From JAAXVQ01 sp964604705 (lineage in GTDB: Bacteria > Oederibacteriota > JAAXVQ01), in the NCBI GenBank assembly GCA_964604705.1, contig CAZSAP010000002.1:248001-312000 (forward strand): a DNA stretch of 64,000 bases, written 5' to 3'. The position numbers and the translations under genes are program-made. Shown here one piece after another: positions 7,155-15,964 of the stretch. How positions within the stretch are numbered: position 1 is the stretch's first letter; each line of letters begins with the position of its first letter. The notes under the pieces are model-generated. The model ran no database searches. It was given only the letters and a program-made list of their open reading frames with translations, and was not told the DNA's origin.

Positions 7155-8441
7155 TTATTCCATTTGATCGCCCAAGCAGCGGCGTAATTGATCCAACACA
7201 AGTGTGGCCGCACGCCGCTGCACCAAATGACGCTCACCCCATAGCTGAACCGTCTGGACCCAGCGCGCCCCCCGCGGACCGGCACAAGCCAAGCATACGG
7301 TACCCACAGGTTTGGACGGGGTTCCTCCACCCGGTCCTGCAATTCCCGTGGTGGCCACGCCCCAATCCGCACCGCTGGTGGTGCGTACACCTTCGGCCAT
7401 GGCCAAGGCCACGGGTTCGCTCACCGCACCCTTTTGGCTTAACAGCCGACGCGATACTCGCAAACGCTTTATTTTGGTTTCGTTGCTGTAGGCGATAACG
7501 CCCTCTTTAAAGTATGCCGAACAGCCAGGATCGGAAGTAATGCGATGGGCCAGCCAACCTCCGGTGCACGACTCCGCCACGGCCAATGTCTGCCCGCGTT
7601 GCAAAAGCAAGGCGCCTACCGCCGCACTCAATGTTGCCTCGGCGTCCCCAACCCAATGGGCTCCCACCTTCTCACGGATCGCACGTTGGGCCTGCTGCAA
7701 GATCGTCCTCGCAGTGGCAGCGGATCGCTCACGGACCGTAAGAATCACCAAAATTTCCCCGGGTTCATCAAGCAAAAAGCCCAACTCCGGCCACCCGGGT
7801 TGCTGAGAAAGCGGACCCAAGAGATCCTGCAGATGCGATTCACCCAAACCACACACACGGAAAGAGCGGCGAAACCGCTTGGACCTGTTGACCGGAAGAC
7901 ACGCGCGTAGCTTCGGACCGAGCTGCTTCTCCAGCATGGGGATCAATTCACGTGGTGGTCCAGGCAAAGCCGCCACCAAAGCACGGGACGAACGATAAAA
8001 AAAGCCAGGCGCTGTCCCATTCGGATTAAGCAACAACACACTTCCTTTTGGGACCCAAGCCTGTGAACGATTGCTTTCTGTGCAAGGCCGCTTAAACAAT
8101 TTGAATCGGGCTTGCACCGTACGCCATGCATCCTCACGAAATTCCAAGGGACGTCCGACTGCTTGGGCCACAGCCGCACGTGTGACATCGTCCTGTGTAG
8201 GACCCAAACCCCCACAGGTAATCACCACATCGAACTGACGTACGAAGGATGCAACCCCTTCTGCAACTGCGTCCAAAGCATCCGGGAGCACCAAGCGTGC
8301 CCGGGGGTCAATACCCCAGGTAGTCAGCGTTGCCTCCACCGTAGGTCCGTTGGTATCGCGCCGACCGTCCAGCAATTCATCGCCAATGACAATAACCCCG
8401 GCGCTCCATTCTTTTTTAGATCGTGCCCGTCGTGCACCCAT
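7155..8441 (-). CDS. cinA: CinA: MoCF-like domain plus nicotinamide-nucleotide amidase domain
   Basis: 428 aa, the usual full-length two-domain CinA. The N-terminal COG1058/MoaB-like domain (about 12-180) shows VIGDELLDG, DTN and TCGGLGPTQDDVT, the latter typical of the ADP-ribose/NMN pyrophosphatase side. The C-terminal PncC domain (about 265-425) shows AESCTGGWLAHRI, VIAYSN, GAVSEPVALAMAEG and TTGIAGPGGG. Together these enzymes recycle pyridine nucleotide by-products. The ATG at 8441 lies 5 bases after the SPFH stop and has AAAGGA in the end of that gene. The extra basic residues before WSAGVIVIGDELL are slightly longer than in many homologues. Confidence 0.94.
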   Translation of the reverse strand: MGARRARSKKEWSAGVIVIGDELLDGRRDTNGPTVEATLTTWGIDPRARLVLPDALDAVAEGVASFVRQFDVVITCGGLGPTQDDVTRAAVAQAVGRPLEFREDAWRTVQARFKLFKRPCTESNRSQAWVPKGSVLLLNPNGTAPGFFYRSSRALVAALPGPPRELIPMLEKQLGPKLRACLPVNRSKRFRRSFRVCGLGESHLQDLLGPLSQQPGWPELGFLLDEPGEILVILTVRERSAATARTILQQAQRAIREKVGAHWVGDAEATLSAAVGALLLQRGQTLAVAESCTGGWLAHRITSDPGCSAYFKEGVIAYSNETKIKRLRVSRRLLSQKGAVSEPVALAMAEGVRTTSGADWGVATTGIAGPGGGTPSKPVGTVCLACAGPRGARWVQTVQLWGERHLVQRRAATLVLDQLRRCLGDQME

Positions 8442-8446
8442 AGCGT

Positions 8447-9310
8447 TTATCCTTTGCTTGAATTGGCGCGTCCAATGCGTTCCGCGATCGGCTTGATGAA
8501 GTCCAAAAACTCCATGGGAAAGATGTACTTGGTGGATGCGCCCTGCCCCATAATCTTTAGGGTCTCAAGGTATTGCAGGCTGATGGTTTTGTCGTCCACC
8601 AGTTTGGCAGCTGCAAAGATGTTTTCCAAGGCTTTGGCATGCCCTTCCGCCTTTAGAATTTCAGCTTGGCGATCGCCCTCGGCACTCAAGATTTTAGATT
8701 GCCGTTCACCCTCGGCCACGGTAATGGCGTATTGTTTCTTACCGTCGGCTTCAAGCACGATGGCGCGACGCGTGCGCTCGGCAGCCATTTGTTTGTTCAT
8801 GGCATCTTGTACGTCTTTGGGCGGATCAATCTCACGAATTTCCACGGTTGTGACCTTCACTCCCCAGCGCTCTGTGACTTCGTCCAATTTCGTACGTAGG
8901 AGCGTGTTGATCTCCTCACGCTTGGCCAATACATCGTCGAGCAATATGTCCCCCACTACGGCGCGCAAGGTTGTCATGGCAATTCCTTGGGCCGCGCCGG
9001 CAAAATTCCGCACTTGTACCACCGAATTCACTGGATTGGTCACCTTCAGGTAGATGAGAAAATCAATTCCAATGGGAGCATTGTCCCGGGTGATGCAGGT
9101 TTGGGAGGGAATCTCGAGATATATTTCCCGCAGATCCGCCATGACCACCTGGTCCACAAACGGAATGATCATTACCAGTCCAGGCCCCAGTTGGCCCTTG
9201 CACGCGCCCAAGCGGAACAACACCAAACGCTGATATTCCGGAACGATCTTCACCGACATCATCGCCACCAACACGACAAACACCAAAATGCCTAACAGCA
9301 ACCCACCCAT
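8447..9310 (-). CDS. SPFH/band 7 (stomatin-like, QmcA) membrane protein
   Basis: 287 aa. A single N-terminal membrane span (about 3-22) is followed by the SPFH domain (about 25-190) with KIVPEYQRLVLFRLG, VDQVVMADLRE and VEIREIDPPKDVQDAM, then the Glu/Ala-rich helical stretch AEGERQSKILSAEGDRQAEI. This is the stomatin/prohibitin-like slipin group that forms membrane microdomain oligomers and often partners with NfeD and a protease. The NfeD gene is directly upstream with a 3-base gap, the classic pair. Ribosome site GAGGAGG lies six bases before the ATG at 9310. Confidence 0.95.
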   Translation of the reverse strand: MGGLLLGILVFVVLVAMMSVKIVPEYQRLVLFRLGACKGQLGPGLVMIIPFVDQVVMADLREIYLEIPSQTCITRDNAPIGIDFLIYLKVTNPVNSVVQVRNFAGAAQGIAMTTLRAVVGDILLDDVLAKREEINTLLRTKLDEVTERWGVKVTTVEIREIDPPKDVQDAMNKQMAAERTRRAIVLEADGKKQYAITVAEGERQSKILSAEGDRQAEILKAEGHAKALENIFAAAKLVDDKTISLQYLETLKIMGQGASTKYIFPMEFLDFIKPIAERIGRANSSKG

Positions 9311-9313
9311 GGC

Positions 9314-9676
9314 CTACCTCCTCGTTTTTTTCGTCACAGTCTTTTCACTGCCAGCAACTGCCCGCACCTGCAGACGCAAGCCTTCCACCGCCACCACTTC
9401 CACGGCCTGCCCAACAGCCAAGGTCTCCGCAGGGTCAGTGGCCCACCAATCGTCGCTGTGCACATGCACTATCAAACCATCGCGGGTTTTGGCCTTCACA
9501 CGCCCAACCGAACCCACCAAGCTTTCCATGCCGGAAATGCCCTTCCAGCCCCGCAAACGGAAAGCCACCACGACAAACGCCGTCAAGACGCCCAAGCCCA
9601 ACAGGATAAACCCGACCAGCATGGCCATGCCCCAAAGGGTTGGAAGCCCAGTGGCTTGAATATCTAAAGAACCCAT
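9314..9676 (-). CDS. NfeD-like membrane protein, short form
   Basis: 120 aa from the ATG at 9676, chosen over an in-frame ATG 33 bases upstream because AGGAGGT sits four bases before it. It has one or two hydrophobic helices at about 12-42, then a beta-rich OB-fold at about 55-112 containing LVGSVGRVKAKTRDG and GQAVEVVAVEGLRLQVR. This is the short NfeD type without the ClpP-like protease domain. It is the first gene of the unit and pairs with the SPFH protein downstream, as seen across bacteria. A Lys/Arg-rich tail ends the protein. Confidence 0.9.
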   Translation of the reverse strand: MGSLDIQATGLPTLWGMAMLVGFILLGLGVLTAFVVVAFRLRGWKGISGMESLVGSVGRVKAKTRDGLIVHVHSDDWWATDPAETLAVGQAVEVVAVEGLRLQVRAVAGSEKTVTKKTRR

Positions 9677-9761
9677 ACGTACCTCCTGCCCAAAATAATT
9701 GTACCGCATTTTGGAGCGCGAACCAGTGTTTAATCCCTGGAATTGTGTATGTACAAATACC

Positions 9762-10928
9762 TTAGGGTGTTGGCTTAAATTGCAGTTCTATTATCGTTAC
9801 TTCCGGAGGAGCCAAAAAGCGAATGGGTGGACCCCACGTACCAGTACCACGGCTGACATAAAGCCATTGGTCCGGACCCAAGGTACGCAATCCATCGCCG
9901 AGGGGGTATGCCAATTGGGTTAAATACACAAATGGGAAAATTTGCCCCTGATGGGTGTGCCCCGAAAGTTGCAGGTTAAATAAGCCTAAAGAACCGGATT
10001 CCACCCGGGGTTGATGTTTAAGCAACAGCGTAAACTGTTGTTTCGGCAAAGCCGCCATGATCTCTGCTTCACTCGGCAGACGTTGTGTGGTCAACATGCG
10101 CACGGCCGGATCATCCACACCCGCAATGTTAATCAACCCGGGTAGGGAAACCGCTTCGTTGCGCAAAACCACAAACCCACCGGCCTGAGTAAATTTCAAG
10201 GCAGGACCCAATCCTGCGTAGAATTCATGATTGCCTGTGACGGCGAACTTCCCCAAGCGAGGATGAATCTCGCTAAGGCAGGTGCTCAAGGTTTCAAGAT
10301 GATTGATTTCACCATCGACCAGATCCCCGGTAGAGACCAAAAGATCCGGTTGCTCACGTTGGATGAGTGCGGCAATTTTCCTTAACTTTGCATCTCGATT
10401 AATCAGTCCCAAATGCACATCCGAAATTTGCGCAATCTTGAGGCTGGGCAATTTGGACGAGACTGTGGTCACCGGCAAAACCACACGCTCGGTCCGTATG
10501 GACCAAGCTTCAAAATGACCGTACACGGTAATGCCCAGCGCCAACGCCAGCGCGCTTAAAAAGGCAAACCCATCGGAAACAGTCGAGCCGAGGGTTAGGT
10601 GCGGAACAACCTTGGCCAAAAGAAAAAGTAAGCCACGAAACAAGGATATACATGCGTACGCCGTAAGCAAAAAAAACAATATGCCCATCCAGACATAACC
10701 AAAATAGGCGGCGACGCGCGCGAGGGTTTCAATGCCCATACGATCCAGCACGCGCTCCGCAAAAGGCGCCAGCACCAATGCACTTAAGGCGACGAGCAGG
10801 ACCCACATCCACTTCCCCTGCAATCCCAAAATACTCTTCAATTTTAAAAACACCAGTGCGTGCGCACCGCCGTAGATGGAAAGAAACACCAATAAAAAAA
10901 AGATCCAGCCGATCCAAGTCCCTTTCAT
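9762..10928 (-). CDS. Membrane-bound metallophosphoesterase (YkuE/YaeI type)
   Basis: 388 aa. Four hydrophobic segments fill about 1-145, followed by a calcineurin-like phosphoesterase domain with all metal motifs in order: DxH in ISDVHLG, GDxxD in STGDLVDG, GNHE in TGNHEFY, LKHQP, and GHTH in SGHTHQGQ. Family members with this layout act on lipid or nucleotide phosphates such as UDP-diacylglucosamine-type substrates, but the substrate cannot be read from sequence. GGAG lies eight bases before the ATG at 10928. The adjacent upstream gene is a small membrane protein. Confidence 0.93.
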   Translation of the reverse strand: MKGTWIGWIFFLLVFLSIYGGAHALVFLKLKSILGLQGKWMWVLLVALSALVLAPFAERVLDRMGIETLARVAAYFGYVWMGILFFLLTAYACISLFRGLLFLLAKVVPHLTLGSTVSDGFAFLSALALALGITVYGHFEAWSIRTERVVLPVTTVSSKLPSLKIAQISDVHLGLINRDAKLRKIAALIQREQPDLLVSTGDLVDGEINHLETLSTCLSEIHPRLGKFAVTGNHEFYAGLGPALKFTQAGGFVVLRNEAVSLPGLINIAGVDDPAVRMLTTQRLPSEAEIMAALPKQQFTLLLKHQPRVESGSLGLFNLQLSGHTHQGQIFPFVYLTQLAYPLGDGLRTLGPDQWLYVSRGTGTWGPPIRFLAPPEVTIIELQFKPTP

Positions 10929-10983
10929 AAAACCCGCTCCATTTCCCCGACAGTTGTATTACGTATCGCTCGCAGGTGACCCC

Positions 10984-11148
10984 TTACCGTTTGCGGCGTA
11001 TGAGCAGAAGCCCGCCCACCAAACCTACGAGCATGACAATGAAATCAATCACTTCCCAATATACGGGGCGCCGCACCACAAAACCCGAGAGGACCAGGGC
11101 GGCCATGCCCAAGAGAACCCAACCAAGACGTTTATGCATGTCCGCCAT
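10984..11148 (-). CDS. Small two-helix membrane protein, unknown function
   Basis: 54 aa. Two hydrophobic stretches (about 10-25 and 33-50) are separated by a short RRPVYWE turn, and the protein ends in positive RRKR, so a membrane hairpin with its C-terminus inside is likely. The ATG at 11148 overlaps the last 17 bases of the TerC gene, and GGAGAGGAG immediately upstream would load ribosomes. It ends 56 bases before the phosphoesterase ATG. The overlap, ribosome site and clean hydrophobic pattern argue for a real gene, though no family is recognised. Confidence 0.65.
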   Translation of the reverse strand: MADMHKRLGWVLLGMAALVLSGFVVRRPVYWEVIDFIVMLVGLVGGLLLIRRKR

Positions 11149-12070
11149 GCTCCTCTCCAGATTTGGGCTTCCAAATTATGGAAGCTACTACTGAAGCCGT
11201 TAACACGACAAGAATAACCCCCAGCGCAATGCCCACAGGAATTTTATACACATCGGCCAGCAACATTTTTACACCAATAAACGACAAGACCGCCGCGAGG
11301 CCGTAGTTCAAATAATGGAACATTTGCATAAATCCGGACAAGGCAAAAAACAAGGCGCGCAATCCCATGACCGCAAAAATATTGGATGTGAACACAATAA
11401 ACGGATCGGTGGTAATGGCTAAAATGGCAGGTATTGAATCCACCGCAAAAATAATATCCGTTGTCTCAATCACCAACAACACAATAAACAGAGGCGTGGC
11501 CCAGGTACGGTTATCCTTGCGTACGAAAAAACGATCGCCTTCAAAGGTGGGCGTGACCGGCATAATCTTGCGAAAGAGGCGAATGACCGGATTTTTCTCC
11601 GGTTCAATCTCTTCATCCTTTTTCCCTAAGAGTTTGAGGCCGGTATACACCAAGATCGCACCGAAGACATAGATGATCCAATGGAACTGGTGAATCAACG
11701 AGACGCCGACGCCAATAAACAGCGCCCGCATAACCATGGCACCAATGATGCCCCAAAAAAGAATCTTATGCTGAAAATGTTTGGGAACCCGGAAAAATGA
11801 AAACACCACTAAGAAAACAAAGAGATTATCCACACTTAACGACTCTTCCACCACATATCCCGTTAGAAACAAAAGCGCCTTTTCCGAACCTTGAGTAAAA
11901 TAAATCCCCAGGTTGAAAAGCATCGCCAGGCCGATCCAGACGGCACTCCAAATAAGCGCTTCCTTCATTTTTACTTCATGCGCGCGCCGGTTGAGCACAC
12001 CCAAATCCAAAACCGCCATGCCCAACATAATCACACCAAACACCACCCACAATACAAGTTCCATTGACAT
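11132..12070 (-). CDS. TerC/Alx family integral membrane protein
   Basis: About 312 aa with 7-9 membrane helices. The family's acidic intramembrane motifs are present: VVEESLSVDNLFVF near residue 75 and ETTDIIFAVDSIPAIL near 205. These proteins are linked to manganese export and tellurite or pH response, with metal-binding acidic residues in the membrane. I take the ATG at 12070, which overlaps the MFS stop in a TGATG junction and has AGGAG six bases upstream; a GTG one codon earlier is possible. The C-terminal tail EEHGGHA is His-rich and short. Confidence 0.93.
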   Translation of the reverse strand: MSMELVLWVVFGVIMLGMAVLDLGVLNRRAHEVKMKEALIWSAVWIGLAMLFNLGIYFTQGSEKALLFLTGYVVEESLSVDNLFVFLVVFSFFRVPKHFQHKILFWGIIGAMVMRALFIGVGVSLIHQFHWIIYVFGAILVYTGLKLLGKKDEEIEPEKNPVIRLFRKIMPVTPTFEGDRFFVRKDNRTWATPLFIVLLVIETTDIIFAVDSIPAILAITTDPFIVFTSNIFAVMGLRALFFALSGFMQMFHYLNYGLAAVLSFIGVKMLLADVYKIPVGIALGVILVVLTASVVASIIWKPKSGEEHGGHA

Positions 12071-13632
12071 CACATTCTCCTCTTCTTTTTTTCATAACGG
12101 TTTTCATTTCTGCATATCTCCCGCTCGGCTTGTGGTTCTTCCAGAACAACCCGAGAACGACGTGTCAGTCTCCTTACAAGACGAACCCAGGCCATGGGCA
12201 GCGTAACGATGCGTTGCATGCCCACAAACGACAAAACATGCAGGCTCTTGCTGCGCATTTCCGTCAACAAGGCGTTGAGCACAATGTCGTCCCCGACTTC
12301 CCCAACTTCTTTGACCAAGGCCAGGCGATGCAATCCGTAGAGTCCCAATAAAAATGCTCCGGCAAACAGAAAATCCCAATGTTGAAAATGCAGGGTATTA
12401 AACGCCAGCTGGGCATGGGGACTGCTCCATTTTACGGTCCAAGCGAGATCCCAGCGCGCAAAAACATCCACCAACTGTCCGCCCACCAAAGGAGCGATTC
12501 CGGCCGCCAGTGAATTCACAATGCTGATGGACGCCAAGTAGGTCGTGGCGCTGCCGCGCGGAGCGAGCTTCAACCCAATGTTGTTCGTCGCCAGCGTTAC
12601 TCCGGAAGCGGCTACGCCCATAAGAATCATCAACACCACCAACAGCGGCAACGTAAGTAAGCGACTCGGCATGGATGTAAACGTAAAGCCTAAAATGCAA
12701 AGCATAAAGAGCATACCGCTGATGTTCAAGACGGTCTTATTGCTGAAGCGATCGACAAAGCCACCCCAAATGCTTAAAAACGCAAAATACACAGCTTGCT
12801 GCACTACGGTGAGCGCAATAACCAACGATAAGGAATAGTGCAGGTATTTCAACAAGTACACGTTAAAAAAGGGTGTTACCAAATTAACCGCAAACGTCCA
12901 CGGGCCTAGAAACAAGATCAGTTTACGAAAATTGCTGTCGCGCAGCGGGTCCCGCAAGCGTTGCCAGAGTGAAAACGACTCAGGCGTCGCCTCCAAGGCG
13001 GCTTCGGGGATGTTTGCAATAAAATATACGCCTAACATGCCTGCTAAGAATCCGATAAAGAAAATGGTCGAATACCCCACCAGAACCTGTGCGGCATAAT
13101 GATCTTTCCAATAATCGATAAACCCACCAGCACCCAAACTCAGGACAATCCCCAACAAGGTGGCCCAGGCCATGCGTTTGGAAAAAAACGAACCCAACCT
13201 GTCTTGCGGCACCAAATCCCGCATCCATGAATTCCAACTGCACGTACCAATGGCGCCAAAAACATTATGTAAAATCAAAGCGCTTAAAAGCACCCCCAAC
13301 CCTACCGCGGGTGAGCCCAAAAAGGGGATAAGTACAATCGGCAGAAGGAAGGTGCGGCTGATTAATACCGAATACACAGTCATGGCCCGGCGATTGCGGA
13401 AACGTTCCACCAAATAAACCGAGGGCATTTGAATCAATTGAGAAAGCGGGCCTATGGCGGCGATCAATCCAATAATAAAATTTGTAGCCCCCAAACGCAG
13501 CGCAAAATCGGTCATAAACGCACCGCCTACCAAGACCAACATGGTCTGAGTGGTAAGGCCGTCGCGTAGAACCGCTGTGAGGCCAGTTTGAATTTCTTTT
13601 TCCGTTAAGGTATCTTTGACTGGGAAGCGCAT
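12070..13632 (-). CDS. Major facilitator superfamily transporter
   Basis: 520 aa with about 12 membrane helices and a basic cytoplasmic tail ending EKKKRRM. MFS features include the loop after helix 2 (YLVERFRNRRAMTVYS) and the corresponding loop after helix 8 (GFVDRFSNKTVLNISG). The substrate is not predictable. An extra soluble stretch of about 70 residues at the C-terminus is longer than in simple 400-aa carriers. No strong ribosome site is visible before the ATG at 13632, which stands 9 bases past the stop of the CPBP gene, so coupled translation is likely. Confidence 0.88.
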   Translation of the reverse strand: MRFPVKDTLTEKEIQTGLTAVLRDGLTTQTMLVLVGGAFMTDFALRLGATNFIIGLIAAIGPLSQLIQMPSVYLVERFRNRRAMTVYSVLISRTFLLPIVLIPFLGSPAVGLGVLLSALILHNVFGAIGTCSWNSWMRDLVPQDRLGSFFSKRMAWATLLGIVLSLGAGGFIDYWKDHYAAQVLVGYSTIFFIGFLAGMLGVYFIANIPEAALEATPESFSLWQRLRDPLRDSNFRKLILFLGPWTFAVNLVTPFFNVYLLKYLHYSLSLVIALTVVQQAVYFAFLSIWGGFVDRFSNKTVLNISGMLFMLCILGFTFTSMPSRLLTLPLLVVLMILMGVAASGVTLATNNIGLKLAPRGSATTYLASISIVNSLAAGIAPLVGGQLVDVFARWDLAWTVKWSSPHAQLAFNTLHFQHWDFLFAGAFLLGLYGLHRLALVKEVGEVGDDIVLNALLTEMRSKSLHVLSFVGMQRIVTLPMAWVRLVRRLTRRSRVVLEEPQAEREICRNENRYEKKKRRM

Positions 13633-13641
13633 ACGTATGGG

Positions 13642-14574
13642 TCACGCCCGGAAAGTCGGGGCGAGCTCCTCTGCCATCTGGGGACATCGGGTTAATGATT
13701 CCCGGGCCAAAAATCGATCGTACACAAACAAGCCTATATTCGCAACCGCCAGAACCAACAACCCGGCCAAGCCTGTGATGCCCAAACTTAGATCGTTGCC
13801 GCCGCTTAAGATCATCACGGCCAAGGCCGCCACTCCGTTGAGGGTCCCGTGAAACACAGCCGCAGCCACCACCGATCGGGCCCGCAGACGAACATACGCA
13901 ATCAGCGGCGAAAGCAGCAGGCAAAAATCCGTCATCAGGAAAACACCCTCGACTGGATGTTCGGGATAATTATGCCCGTGCAAAACCAAGGGGATGTGCC
14001 ACCCTCCCCAAATCAACCCAATGAGTAACGATGAACGCCAAAAACCCATGAATCCCAACTCACGCTGCAAAAACCCACGCCAACCTATTTCTTCACCCAA
14101 TGCGGCCACGGCGTTCACGGTCACGCCTGCGATCATGCCTTGAAACAGGGTCAGCCAAAAGGCGTGCACGGGCAGCGCACGCATTTGCGTACGCATGGCT
14201 TCGATCTGTTCCGGCGGCATATGTCCCTGCACACGGTCAAACAAACCTTGTAAGTCAGGAGAAAACGCAATCCCGGGCATGGTCCAACCCACACCCAGGG
14301 CGCCAACGATCAAGAGCAGCGGCAGGCCCCAAGCCACAGCCCACCAACGATTCCACTTCAAAGAAAAACCCAAATCACGCAAAGGTGCGCGAACCCACCA
14401 GCGTTGCAATCCCAGGGCCACCAGCATAGGAACAAACATGTACCCAACGGACATGGCCATGCCGGCCGGACTTTGCAAGGTACCGCCAAACTTGAAGAAC
14501 AAGCCGGCCAACACCCAGTTAAGTCCAAAGGTGATCAGGATAAACCCGATGGCATGCATGATCGAAGACCGCAT
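13642..14574 (-). CDS. CPBP family intramembrane metalloprotease (CAAX protease/Abi type)
   Basis: 310 aa with about eight membrane helices. The catalytic motifs are intact: EEIGWRGFLQ (Glu-Glu and Arg) near residue 160, GGWHIPLVLHG (His) near 195, and FHGTLNG (His, Asn) near 245. This is the type II CAAX prenyl protease-like fold; bacterial members process membrane substrates or serve in bacteriocin self-immunity. AGGAG lies seven bases before the ATG at 14574. It follows pyrE by 67 bases without a terminator, so it may be read with the pyrimidine operon. Confidence 0.93.
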   Translation of the reverse strand: MRSSIMHAIGFILITFGLNWVLAGLFFKFGGTLQSPAGMAMSVGYMFVPMLVALGLQRWWVRAPLRDLGFSLKWNRWWAVAWGLPLLLIVGALGVGWTMPGIAFSPDLQGLFDRVQGHMPPEQIEAMRTQMRALPVHAFWLTLFQGMIAGVTVNAVAALGEEIGWRGFLQRELGFMGFWRSSLLIGLIWGGWHIPLVLHGHNYPEHPVEGVFLMTDFCLLLSPLIAYVRLRARSVVAAAVFHGTLNGVAALAVMILSGGNDLSLGITGLAGLLVLAVANIGLFVYDRFLARESLTRCPQMAEELAPTFRA

Positions 14575-14640
14575 CCTGTTGCTCCTACCGTACCACCTTC
14601 ATAGCGCACACCTGCGTCCTGTGTACGTTGCAGCCCGCAC

Positions 14641-15234
14641 TTATTTCAAACCACGACTGCCGGGTTTAACCGCCGGAGAGCCTTCTTTGCACAAAGGGCA
14701 AACATCCGGGGTCCAGATCTCGGCCTTCACTTTTAACAACGAGGTCAAGGGCGCCCCCAGATCCGGTGGTGTGGCACTCCGGTCAATGAAACTGCCCACG
14801 CCTATGACCTGCGCGCCCGCTTCCTTGGCTAAGGCAATGGCCTCTTTAACCGAACCGCCCGTGGTGATAACATCTTCCACGGCCAAAACACGCTCACCGG
14901 GCTTCAAGGCAAAACCGCGACGCAGGGCAAATTTCCCCTCCACCCGCTCACAAAAAAGTGCACGCACCTTGGTATTGCCCGCACGCGATAAGGCTTGGGC
15001 CACTTCCTGGGCAATCACAATGCCGCCCACGGCTGGACCCAACACCACTTCCACGTTCTGCGCCAGAAACGCCTGGGCCAAGGCATCCGAAAGTTGCGCA
15101 GCAATCTTGGGATATTGCGTCACCAAGGCGCATTGCAAATAGCGGTTGGAGTGGTTGCCCGAGCTAAGTAAAAAATGTCCGCTCAACAAAGCCTGGACAT
15201 CTTCAAATACTTTCAAAACCTCTTCGGATTTCAT
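14641..15234 (-). CDS. pyrE: Orotate phosphoribosyltransferase
   Basis: 197 aa. It converts orotate and PRPP to OMP. The PRPP loop reads VLAVEDVITTGGSVKEA near residue 107, and the N-terminal part has HFLLSSGNHSNRYLQCAL, the substrate-binding region. The C-terminus carries a CPLCKEG pair of cysteines and PAVKPGSR, as in the branch of PyrE proteins with a CxxC tail. The ATG overlaps the pyrF stop by four bases (ATGA), so translation is coupled. It is the last pyr gene of the operon. Confidence 0.96.
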   Translation of the reverse strand: MKSEEVLKVFEDVQALLSGHFLLSSGNHSNRYLQCALVTQYPKIAAQLSDALAQAFLAQNVEVVLGPAVGGIVIAQEVAQALSRAGNTKVRALFCERVEGKFALRRGFALKPGERVLAVEDVITTGGSVKEAIALAKEAGAQVIGVGSFIDRSATPPDLGAPLTSLLKVKAEIWTPDVCPLCKEGSPAVKPGSRGLK

Positions 15235-15959
15235 CGTACTGCCTCCTCCATCTCCTGATGAATCTGCCGTACCATGGCGGCAGGATCTTTGGCTTCGTAC
15301 ACCGGACGTCCAATCACAATATAATTCGCTCCGGCCGCCATGGCTTCGCCCGGGGTCATGGTCCGTTTTTGGTCACCCAGCTCGCTCCCGCTGGGGCGGA
15401 TGCCCGGCGTCAGGATAATAAAGGTCGGTCCGCACGCCTCGCGAATGGCTTTAATCTCATGCGGACTGGCCACCACGCCGTCCAAGCCGGATTCCTGTGC
15501 CAGTTGCGCCAGATGGACCACTTGGCTCTCCAACTTGCGCTTCAACCCAATCTCTTCCTCCACCATCTTTTGGTTCAACGATGTCAGTAGCGTCACGGCC
15601 AGGACCAACGACTTGGGTTGCTTCAGCTTCTTGGAAACCTCATCCGCAGCTTGAGCAGCCGCCTGCATCATGTCCTTGCCCCCGCTGGCATGCACATTCA
15701 CAATCGTTGCGCCGAGTCGGCAGGCGGCCGCCACGGCCGTACCCACGGTGCGCGGGATATCATGAAACTTGGCATCGTAAAATACACCAAACCCACGGCG
15801 GCGCACATGCTGCACGGCTTCGGGTCCGGCCGCGGTCAGCAACTGGGTCCCCAGTTTGTAGTGCGAGACCAACCCTTGCATGCGGTCCATCAGGCGTTCC
15901 GCCGCTTCCAATTCATCCACATCCAAGGCTACAATTAAACGATCCTTCATCTTTACCAC
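15231..15959 (-). CDS. pyrF: Orotidine 5'-phosphate decarboxylase
   Basis: 242 aa. It decarboxylates OMP to UMP. Catalytic charge network DAKFHDIPRTV (Asp-Lys-Asp) lies near residue 62, and the phosphate loop LTPGIRPSG and IGRPVYEAKDP are near the C-terminus. The start is taken as a GTG at 15959 because AAGGAG stands about 11 bases upstream; an ATG three codons later at 15950 lacks its own site. The gene starts six bases after the polysaccharide deacetylase stop. Confidence 0.96.
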   Translation of the reverse strand: MVKMKDRLIVALDVDELEAAERLMDRMQGLVSHYKLGTQLLTAAGPEAVQHVRRRGFGVFYDAKFHDIPRTVGTAVAAACRLGATIVNVHASGGKDMMQAAAQAADEVSKKLKQPKSLVLAVTLLTSLNQKMVEEEIGLKRKLESQVVHLAQLAQESGLDGVVASPHEIKAIREACGPTFIILTPGIRPSGSELGDQKRTMTPGEAMAAGANYIVIGRPVYEAKDPAAMVRQIHQEMEEAVR

Positions 15960-15964
15960 GTGAG

